A DNA stretch of 11,045 nucleotides, taken from positions 1 to 11,045 of the forward strand of contig DKYD01000078.1 of NCBI GenBank assembly GCA_002492335.1. The letters are read 5' to 3'. Made by a program: the position numbers and the translations under genes. Within the stretch, counting starts at the first letter, position 1. Every line of letters starts with the position of its first letter. Below the pieces are notes generated by a model. It saw nothing but the letters and a program-made list of their open reading frames with translations. It searched no databases and was not told where the DNA came from. The stretch comes from Lachnospiraceae bacterium UBA7109 (GTDB taxonomy: Bacteria; Bacillota; Clostridia; Lachnospirales; Lachnospiraceae). Below are positions 1 to 6,397 of this stretch, one piece after another.

Positions 1-24
1 ACCTCCTTTCCGTTTCCAGAAAGG
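1..24 (-). promoter_or_regulatory. Shine-Dalgarno partly inside a hairpin, for a gene off the left edge
   Basis: The minus strand ends in a perfect AGGAGG (2-7). The preceding CCTTTC (19-24) can pair with GAAAGG (5-10) across an eight-base loop, which would cover the first bases of the ribosome site. This suggests translation control of a gene starting within about 10 nt of the left edge. That gene is not visible. Confidence 0.45.
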
Positions 25-67
25 ACAACCGCAGACTATCCCTACCTGCTCTAATCTGACTAAGAGA

Positions 68-76
68 ATTATAGCA
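68..76 (-). promoter_or_regulatory. Extended -10 promoter reading left
   Basis: The minus strand reads TGCTATAAT, a perfect TATAAT with the TGn extension that can replace a -35 box. No good -35 hexamer is seen at 17 nt. Transcription would start near position 60 and give a leader of at least 60 nt before the Shine-Dalgarno at 2-7, so it probably drives a gene just beyond the left edge. Confidence 0.5.
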
Positions 77-399
77 TGTTATGTCGAATAAAGCTATAAA
101 AAATTTGCACTAATCACTCTGATAATGTATATCCAAATGCCATACTCTCTGTCTGACCAACGCCCTATTCCTAAAATCACTTTGCAGTTTCAGTTATACT
201 CGTGAACGCATTCATCTTCCGCTTTTTATCCCCAGTTTGCAGAAGTGCTCACTCGTTATACATTTAGGTTGGCAAATATTTTGGGGTACTGGTATAACCC
301 TTTGCCAGACCAGACACAGCGATAGTTTTGACAGAAATTTCCCGTAAGGAAAGCGTATGGAGCCTACTGATGCCAATGCCAACTGCAAAAATCAATCTC
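77..399. other. Gene-free stretch
   Basis: I read both strands here and found no convincing gene. The open frames are short and begin without a ribosome site. Minus-strand frames downstream of the broken gene (APYAFLTGNF-type reading and others) contain stops and match nothing I recognise. It holds the imperfect inverted repeat at 267-311 and a weak five-pair hairpin at 338-352. It probably separates the conflict operon from the next leftward gene. Confidence 0.5.
267..311. repeat. Imperfect inverted repeat
   Basis: GGTTGGCAAA (267-276) pairs with TTTGCCAGACC (301-311) over ten pairs with one bulged G. Inside, GGGT (284-287) pairs with ACCC (297-300), with a seven-base bulge on one side. Neither strand has a T-run after the stem, so it is not a standard intrinsic terminator. 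It may be a protein-binding site, a structured RNA end or a remnant of a mobile-element end. Confidence 0.4.
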
Positions 400-1588
400 C
401 TATCTTTTTCTCCTTTTAAAAATATGATAACTAACTTTTATATGTGCATCAAGTCTAAATCTTTCATTCTGCTTGAAAGCAGTTCTGCCATCAATCGTCA
501 CGTTTTCAACTGCCCCATCTTTAATCAGCCAACCAATAATCAAATCAGGTATTGCAACTCTCTCTATAATTTCTGAAACCTAAATCCAAAAATTTCCCAA
601 CCACATCTTCTACATTTTTGTTCTTTACAGCTCTCGCTGCCAGTGGTGTAGATACCCTCTGCAACATATGATAAACAATTTCTATTTTCGCATTTACCAC
701 AAACCTAGTTGATGCATCAAAGGTATTTTTATGCTCTATAAAGATACTTTCCACTGTTCCCTCTTGCGATATGCACTTAAGCGGCAAATCCTCAATTGCA
801 GTTGTTTTAATGTTATAAAATTCCGGTTTCCTCAGCATTTTAATGACATCATTACACTTCATCCCCCTGCACTGTATTGAAGATATTCCTACTTCGTGTC
901 TTCTCCGCATGATTATTCTCCATATGCGCTTTCTATGTTGCTTCCTCTTTTCTTTTTTCCACTCCTCTTCTACTCTCCTTTTAATCTCTTCAGCCTGAGA
1001 CCTGTAATACAACTCATCATCATCTTCTCCACTTAAATCGCTATATAAGTCTTCTTCTGACTCTTCCCCATCTTCTTGCTCTCCGACACCTAAATCGCTA
1101 TATAAATCTTCTAACCATTCATTATAAAATCCACATTTCTCATAGATACAATAATTTAACCAATCACAATAATTCTCTTGCTTATTCAAAAGCCTGTCGC
1201 ATTCCTTACATCGATGTGGATGCTCATACATCCACTCCTCACCATATCCATAATCATCTATCACCTCACTACTATCATCATTCACCTCACCGGATTCTCT
1301 TGTTTTACAATCTTCTTCTGTCCAACGTATTTGATCTTCTGAAATATCGTTTACATATCCGCATTCTTCACATGTCCATGTACAATGCCAATCTGAAAAG
1401 CCCTTCTGTTTATTGAGAAAAGCTCCACAGTTATCACAAAACCAGTTGACATTTTCAAAACGTTCTGAATGACTCGGATTAATCAAAAGCTGTTTGCATT
1501 CCGTGCAAACCTAATAATAATCATCAGGCTCAAATCCAGTCTGATCATCCAAATCGGCGCCACATTTTGTACAATAATAAATGCTCAT
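400..1588 (-). pseudogene. Broken zinc-ribbon protein with two PASTA-like repeats
   Basis: The original start is the ATG at 1588, with TGAGGT at 1594-1599. It opens a zinc ribbon (YYCTKCGA, then CTEC) that is cut by an in-frame TAG at codon 26 (1511-1513), where the pattern DDYY-?-VCTEC suggests a lost Trp (TGG to TAG). The frame then continues through further CxxC pairs (WFCDNCGA, WTCEECG, HRCKECD), an acidic linker, a basic helical stretch, and two related C-terminal repeats of about 70 residues. In the second repeat one extra base near 566-572 shifts the frame and causes a false stop at 545. Dropping one A of the pair at 568-569 restores GFRNIERVAIPDL and an open frame to the TAG at 400-402, which gives 395 residues overall. 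Each repeat has a DV..L...GF.NI opening and a (I/V)xYH end. No membrane segment is visible. The function is unknown; such proteins may bind metal and a ligand. An internal ATG at 1486 could still give a truncated product. Confidence 0.82.
1034..1112 (-). repeat. 57-bp-period in-frame duplication in the acidic linker
   Basis: On the plus strand TAAATCGCTATATAA occurs at 1034-1048 and again at 1091-1105. Each copy is followed, after one differing base, by TCTTCT. The period of 57 bp equals 19 codons, so the frame is kept, and both copies encode EDLYSDL in the acidic linker of the broken zinc-ribbon gene. This looks like a recent tandem duplication or slippage product. Confidence 0.75.
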
Positions 1589-1593
1589 ATAAT

Positions 1594-1599
1594 ACCTCA
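1594..1599 (-). promoter_or_regulatory. Ribosome binding site of the broken zinc-ribbon gene
   Basis: TGAGGT lies six nt before the ATG at 1588. It supports 1588 rather than the internal ATG at 1486 as the ancestral start, and so supports reading the TAG at 1511-1513 as a disabling mutation inside the gene. No promoter is evident in the 57-nt gap after the immunity gene. Confidence 0.6.
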
Positions 1600-1645
1600 A
1601 TTTCATCACTTTGTGTTTTTAAAAAGAACTTGTGCATATAGTAAA

Positions 1646-2023
1646 CTACTTTAAATAAAAACACTTCCATTCTTTCTCATACGAAATAAAATCTTCATTT
1701 TTATCACTGTAATCGAACTCTGTCCTAAAGCTTCCACTCGAATCTACAATCATTGTCATTACGTTCCACCTGATCTCCTTCTCCAAATTCACTCTGACAT
1801 GCGCTATACACTTATCAATATTCATAAACAGCCTCATCAATTGTATATTCGTAACATTTCCTATACTATAACAATCTCTATATTCACCATCCCCTAAATC
1901 TACATAATATTTCATTCCATAACTGTCTTCTGTATAACTGGCATAAAAAACAATCTTCTTCCAAACTTCCGGAAGCCCCTCTTGTAACTCATCAAATATA
2001 CTCTGAAATAATATTTCGTCCAT
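1646..2023 (-). CDS. YezG/DUF600-like immunity protein
   Basis: A 125-residue acidic cytosolic protein resembling the YezG (DUF600) immunity family. It shows the early LPEVWKKIVFYASYTEDS block (17-34), a tyrosine-rich strand (YYVDLGDGEY) and a closing YEKEWKCFYL block. YezG-type proteins neutralise the nuclease toxin domain of YeeF-type toxins in Bacillus, and the neighbour here is that kind of nuclease. The length is somewhat shorter than I recall for the family. The ATG at 2023 has AAAGGAG at 2030-2036, inside the last toxin codons, six nt before the start, so toxin and immunity are made from one message with a strong independent ribosome site for the protector. It is visibly AT-rich: plus-strand 1861-1920 has 17 G/C of 60 by hand count. 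It could also protect against incoming toxins of the same type from neighbours. Confidence 0.82.
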   Translation of the reverse strand: MDEILFQSIFDELQEGLPEVWKKIVFYASYTEDSYGMKYYVDLGDGEYRDCYSIGNVTNIQLMRLFMNIDKCIAHVRVNLEKEIRWNVMTMIVDSSGSFRTEFDYSDKNEDFISYEKEWKCFYLK

Positions 2024-2026
2024 AAA

Positions 2027-2692
2027 CTACTCCTTTCTATTTGGATTCGGAAATATCCGAATACTCTGTTCTCCATTTATGCTATATGTAACTCCAATAG
2101 CAATTGGGCGCCTGCTTTCCCCATCATAAAACGGCTTAATTTCAACTTTCACATCATTTCCTTTTCCAACTTCCACGGCTAACTGATTCTCAAGTTTACT
2201 AAAATTTAGGTTTTCTTTCGCATCTTGTGGAATTAAATTTTCAAGTCCATTGCTGCCATCAAATCGATCTCCTATTAAATGTCCACGATTATCTGTCGGA
2301 AGCTCATCTCCTTTCCCCACATCCTGTAGTGAATCCCTAATCTGCTTACGTCCCGAATGCTCTTTTAAACGAAGTTTACCTTCAGCAGAAACAATTCGCC
2401 CCATATCATCTGTTGTGTAATCATATCCATTTATTGTATATTCACAATTTGATACTAAGTCCTTATCTGTTCGATAAAGTTTCCCATTATCATCGTAATA
2501 ACATACCTTTCCATCTACAATCTCTTGTCTTCGATTTTCATTATGTTCCGGCTCCTCGCTCTTACCAAACTTACTATCCCAGTAATCCCTTGCCGCTTTC
2601 ACAGACATACCATTTTCAGGTCTAATATCCCGATAATTCTCCGCATCTGATTTTTTGCTTTCCGGTATCTCTGATACTTTAAGTTCGTTCAT
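2027..2692 (-). CDS. YeeF-type DNA/RNA non-specific endonuclease toxin, without delivery domain
   Basis: A 221-residue predicted nuclease toxin. Residues 85-215 match the toxin domain at the end of YeeF/LXG polymorphic toxins (Endonuclease_NS_2 type): NGYDYTTDDMGRI (88-100), then DNRGHLIGDRFDGS (134-147) with the catalytic-type Arg136-Gly137-His138, NLIPQDA (152-158) with likely metal-site residues, a KLEN helix (167-170) and the closing GVTYSING (200-207). Residues 1-55 carry MSVKAARDYWDSKF (29-42), reminiscent of short segments before toxin domains in Firmicutes toxins (from memory). There is no LXG domain, signal peptide or membrane segment. I chose the ATG at 2692, which overlaps the HerA stop by one base (TGATG) and implies coupled translation; a TTG one codon upstream is possible. 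Its target is nucleic acid. The immunity gene begins 3 nt after its stop. It could be a displaced toxin cassette or the effector of the upstream operon. Confidence 0.88.
   Translation of the reverse strand: MNELKVSEIPESKKSDAENYRDIRPENGMSVKAARDYWDSKFGKSEEPEHNENRRQEIVDGKVCYYDDNGKLYRTDKDLVSNCEYTINGYDYTTDDMGRIVSAEGKLRLKEHSGRKQIRDSLQDVGKGDELPTDNRGHLIGDRFDGSNGLENLIPQDAKENLNFSKLENQLAVEVGKGNDVKVEIKPFYDGESRRPIAIGVTYSINGEQSIRIFPNPNRKE
2030..2036 (-). promoter_or_regulatory. Strong ribosome binding site of the immunity gene
   Basis: AAAGGAG sits six nt before the ATG at 2023, within the final codons of the toxin gene. The toxin itself has only a weak purine stretch before its coupled TGATG start. This would favour an excess of immunity protein over toxin, as expected for such a pair (inference). 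Confidence 0.65.
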
Positions 2693-5600
2693 CAAAACAC
2701 ACCGCCCTTCTCATTATAAATCTCCGTGAACTTACAGAAAATATTATTATAGGAAGCATCTCTAACCGATTGCTCATATAAAATTAATGCCATAACCATG
2801 TCGATATGCTTCTTTGAGTAACCCATTATAGATGGTTTTAGCCTGCTGACCACCAAATTTATCCACTCCATAATGTCGCCGGATTTCTTTGATGCCCTGA
2901 TAGCCTCTTCTGCTCCCAGGAAATCATATATTAGTACTCTTAAGGCCTCAATTCCGTCCTTTTCACGCGATATATAATCCATAAAATCACATTTTACAGT
3001 AGTGTCGAGCCTTGACTTGATAATCTTCGTCTCCAATTTACGAATATCTGTCTGCTTCCCTTTTCTGAATAGTTCTTTATTCATAATACATTCCAACAAA
3101 GACTCTTCCACATCATCAACCTCTGCACCCACATAATCATCTTCTTTAGGCGTATACGAATATGAATAACTTGACCCTACATATTTTTCCACCTTACACA
3201 ACACCGCCTGAACCCACTCATTCTGGTATACTGCCGCAACCCCACAGGGAAGCTTTGCCAGTTCCGCAATCTGATCCTCGTTCAGATTCGCAGCTTTTCC
3301 TACCAATTCTCTGTCCGTTTGATCCGGTAATCGCATAATAATCTTCGTATTGGTATTTCTGATTACAGACATATCCATAAGCCCCGGTGCCTGATCCGCA
3401 ATGATAAATCCCTCGCCATAGGTACGCATTTCCGCTATGGCATTGGCAAGCATCTCCACACTTTTCCCGAGCAGATTCGCACCTTCTGCTGACTGTTCAA
3501 TAGACGTTCTCCTCAAAATATTGTGCGCTTCCTCAAGGACTGTAACGTGCTTTAATCCGGAGTTCATCCCATTCGTGCCCGTCATGCGATATTCCTGCAG
3601 CTTCAGCACAAGCATTCCCATGATAAGTGCTTTTGTTTCGGAAGAACCCACTCTGCTCAAATCTACAATTACATTCTCATCAAACAATTCAGAATCGGAA
3701 ATTTCATCAGATGAAAAAATCAATCCGTTAATCCCGTTTGTCAGGGATTGCAGACGTGTAAGCAAAGAGCCTTTATACGCCCCTTTATTTTCATTATCAT
3801 ATTCGCTGGAATCAATAATATATTTTATATTATCTGCCACATCTGAAAATGTAGGATACAAATCATTTTCGTATTGATTCAGGGAACGAATCAAATCCCA
3901 CCCGCAGTCCGTATAGGACTTTTCTACTGCGCTTTTCAGTACCGCAGGCATTGCCGCATACATGGGCCAGCACACATTAAAAATTTCAATCAAACGGTCA
4001 AGATGCTCCAATACATGTATCGTCTTCGGAAAGCTGAATGGATTAATTCGTAATAACGGCATAACTGCAGGGTTTGTTCCATACACAGAGACTTCTTTAT
4101 CATTGCCGAAAATATTTTTATATTCGCCTTTTGCAGGTTCCACAACAAGAAATTTAGCATCCTTTTTAAGCTTTCTTAAAATCTGATAGACTGTGTTGCT
4201 CTTTCCGGAACCTGTACTTCCTGTAATAAAGGTATGGGACGCCAGTGATTTCTTCGACAGCGCAACCTGATTGTTTTCCATATGGTTCATATGAAAAATT
4301 TTGCCAAGTTCAATCTTCTCCTCCTCTGCATCAACGCAATCGTAAGTAACCACATTCCTTCCAAATTCAGCACATTCCAAAATCGGTAATCCAGCTATGG
4401 ATTTCTGAGGAAAATTCAGGGAATATGCCAGTTCCTTTCCTGATAAACTCGTTGTCGCCGTAACAATGGGCGGATATGTAATAAAGGAAAGATCTTCGGG
4501 ATTTTTATCTTCATTTACTATAACACTTCCCGGATCTGCTTCAACTATCCTTGGATTCAGGCAAAATACGGGATGCCGAAATTCCTTCAAATACCCGCAT
4601 ATTTCTTTTGCCAATACCCTTTCCTCTTCCACATTCCCACGCCACAAATTGATTGCAGACTTGGACATGTAAGACTCCTCACCCAAGGTAAGCGCGAGAT
4701 AGGTGTGTGCCACATTATTTGCTACGTTCGGGTCTTCACTTAATACATATGCCGCAAAGTCCCACATTCCTAATGCAGTACTCTGTTCCAGCCTTTTCAT
4801 CTGGTTTTCCAACAGTTCAAGCGCATGCTTGATATTGAAATTGGTAAATGACTGCGTAATTCCTTCATTTTTTCCCACAGTGGCCGTGACCGTGGATGAA
4901 CGTGCAAAATTGGCTCCGAAATTCCCTCCGAAACTGACGCTTTTCGCAGTTCCTGCAGTTTTTGCCATCGCTTTGGTCACAGCCCTTCCCAGTGTATTTG
5001 CAACTGCTGTTCCTGTCGTTTGTGATACACTGTTTGAAATTGTTTTCGTAAGACCTTTTGTTAATGTATCGGAAGCAGTTTTGCCAAGGGATTCGGCAAT
5101 ACTCTTACCCACGCTCTGATTATAGCTTTCACCGTTTGTAACAGAAAAGGAAGTTCCGTCTGTTACATTTGCCGTCCCCGAGAGACCGCTTCCTGCCGAT
5201 GCCTTTATCCCAAAGATCTCAACACCTGCTTCGCCATTGACACTTACTGTCGCACTACTCCCCTGAGAATGATTTTCCCCATTTGATACAGCTGAATTGG
5301 TTCCATAACTTTCATTAACATTATGGCTTTTTGTTGCATTCCTGTTAGTTGCATCTGTATGTGCACTACTGCTCGACTCCGCCTCTGCCCTACTCTCTGC
5401 TATCGTATCGTTTCTGCTCTCCGTTTCCGTCTTCGCAGAATTCGCCGAAACCGAATCTGTGTCAGTCATTGAATAATTCTGTCCATTCTGTATCCCGGCG
5501 CTTGCTCCAATATTTACCCCAACCGTCGCGCCGGAACCAACTGCACTGTTTTCCGTGAATTGAAAACTTGTCTGCCAGGAAGCATAAGGAGCCAGCCCTG

Positions 5601-6384
5601 AATAGAATTCCCCCAGTTTCAGCTTTCTGTCCTCGACATCCTGAATGGGTGTGGCCAGTAAAATAAGGGTATATTCCGTTTTATTCGTGTTTGGAATGAT
5701 TCCATCCAAAAGCTTTTCTATTGTCTGGCTTATAAACTTCTCCGATTTTTCAGTAGGTATATTGGAAGCGCTTGCAACCGAATAATCCTTATCGTTTTTC
5801 AGGTACGGAATCACCCCTATCCCTTCATACACTCCTCCGTTTTTCCATTCCGCCCCGGGAAAATTTCCCCTGACTGCTTCTTCAAGCCTCTCCTTAAAAG
5901 CATTTACATTTGTGTTATTATCTGCATTTTCCCTGTTCACCACCGCCAGATAGACATCTGTGTTCCGCTGCATTCTGTGAAACACAAGCGCTATATTACA
6001 GTCCTCATTGGATAAGACAGCATACACATTTACAAGTTTCTCCAAGCTGTTTTCCTTTTTATCAACCACCCACTTTGTAATGTTAAAATACCTGACATTA
6101 TGCCCGGCATCAAATGGCCTTTCGTATTCCGCATCTTTCTTCACCGGAAGATACAATTCCCTTATCTGCGGCAGATATGCATGAAATATCTCCACACTGC
6201 TGGCCGCCATCATGCGCTCCGTACAAACTCTGGCAACTTCATCATCCGGAGCCGGTTTCTCCAAAAGATACTCTTCCCGTTTCAGCTGTATTTCCTGTAC
6301 CTGTTCCGGGCTCAGGGCAGATAATTTTGCAACCTTATCCCCCGCCTTCGCCCCAATCCTTTTTACAATCGTTTTGACACCCAT
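2692..6384 (-). CDS. HerA-like (DUF87-type) ATPase with Ser/Thr/Ala-rich region
   Basis: A complete 1230-residue ATPase of the HerA/FtsK superfamily, whose members form hexameric pumps that move DNA or protein. Walker A is GSTGSGKS (722-729) and Walker B is VTVLEEAH (947-954) with Glu951/Glu952. The IIADQAPG segment (994-1001) and the TNTKIIMRL strand (1011-1019) match the sensor and C-terminal strands typical of HerA. Residues 1-280 are a mixed domain I cannot name. Residues 280-510 are rich in Ser, Thr, Ala, Gly and Asn; 300-485 contain no Cys, Pro or Trp. Residues 425-480 repeat a four-residue pattern. Residues 510-700 link to the ATPase, and 1085-1230 form a charged helical tail. The ATG at 6384 has GGGGAG at 6392-6397, 13 nt after the dynamin stop. 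Its stop overlaps the toxin start as TGATG. The substrate is unknown; the low-complexity region argues against a simple housekeeping DNA-repair HerA, which is about half this length. Confidence 0.9.
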   Translation of the reverse strand: MGVKTIVKRIGAKAGDKVAKLSALSPEQVQEIQLKREEYLLEKPAPDDEVARVCTERMMAASSVEIFHAYLPQIRELYLPVKKDAEYERPFDAGHNVRYFNITKWVVDKKENSLEKLVNVYAVLSNEDCNIALVFHRMQRNTDVYLAVVNRENADNNTNVNAFKERLEEAVRGNFPGAEWKNGGVYEGIGVIPYLKNDKDYSVASASNIPTEKSEKFISQTIEKLLDGIIPNTNKTEYTLILLATPIQDVEDRKLKLGEFYSGLAPYASWQTSFQFTENSAVGSGATVGVNIGASAGIQNGQNYSMTDTDSVSANSAKTETESRNDTIAESRAEAESSSSAHTDATNRNATKSHNVNESYGTNSAVSNGENHSQGSSATVSVNGEAGVEIFGIKASAGSGLSGTANVTDGTSFSVTNGESYNQSVGKSIAESLGKTASDTLTKGLTKTISNSVSQTTGTAVANTLGRAVTKAMAKTAGTAKSVSFGGNFGANFARSSTVTATVGKNEGITQSFTNFNIKHALELLENQMKRLEQSTALGMWDFAAYVLSEDPNVANNVAHTYLALTLGEESYMSKSAINLWRGNVEEERVLAKEICGYLKEFRHPVFCLNPRIVEADPGSVIVNEDKNPEDLSFITYPPIVTATTSLSGKELAYSLNFPQKSIAGLPILECAEFGRNVVTYDCVDAEEEKIELGKIFHMNHMENNQVALSKKSLASHTFITGSTGSGKSNTVYQILRKLKKDAKFLVVEPAKGEYKNIFGNDKEVSVYGTNPAVMPLLRINPFSFPKTIHVLEHLDRLIEIFNVCWPMYAAMPAVLKSAVEKSYTDCGWDLIRSLNQYENDLYPTFSDVADNIKYIIDSSEYDNENKGAYKGSLLTRLQSLTNGINGLIFSSDEISDSELFDENVIVDLSRVGSSETKALIMGMLVLKLQEYRMTGTNGMNSGLKHVTVLEEAHNILRRTSIEQSAEGANLLGKSVEMLANAIAEMRTYGEGFIIADQAPGLMDMSVIRNTNTKIIMRLPDQTDRELVGKAANLNEDQIAELAKLPCGVAAVYQNEWVQAVLCKVEKYVGSSYSYSYTPKEDDYVGAEVDDVEESLLECIMNKELFRKGKQTDIRKLETKIIKSRLDTTVKCDFMDYISREKDGIEALRVLIYDFLGAEEAIRASKKSGDIMEWINLVVSRLKPSIMGYSKKHIDMVMALILYEQSVRDASYNNIFCKFTEIYNEKGGVF
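4855..5547 (-). other. Low-complexity Ser/Thr/Ala/Gly/Asn region inside the HerA-like protein
   Basis: This codes for residues 280-510 of the HerA-like ATPase. Three short stretches of alternating small and hydrophobic residues (about 283-298, 376-405 and 482-505, for example SSATVSVNG and SVSFGGNFGANF) are separated by polar Ser/Asn/Thr stretches. Residues 425-480 form tandem four-residue units such as VGKS-IAES-LGKT-ASDT, with a hydrophobic residue first. The DNA is not an exact repeat: codons vary from unit to unit, so the pattern is kept at protein level. It lies N-terminal to the motor domain and may be a membrane- or surface-contacting or self-assembling segment (inference). Confidence 0.75.
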
Positions 6385-6397
6385 GCCGCCTCTCCCC

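Noticed and set aside
328..333. TTGACA on the plus strand as a -35 box
   Set aside because: No -10-like hexamer follows at 16-18 nt, and no plus-strand gene lies downstream.
338..352. Hairpin TTTCC/GGAAA as a terminator of the leftward operon
   Set aside because: The stem has only five AT-rich pairs and the T-run after it is interrupted.
1216..1416. A 66-codon plus-strand frame rich in His and Tyr
   Set aside because: It is the complement of the zinc-ribbon and acidic coding sequence; no ribosome site or family resemblance.
1511..1513. TAG as a recoded codon (pyrrolysine or read-through)
   Set aside because: The position fits a zinc-ribbon Trp one base change away, there is no recoding machinery in the window, and the same gene has a separate frameshift.
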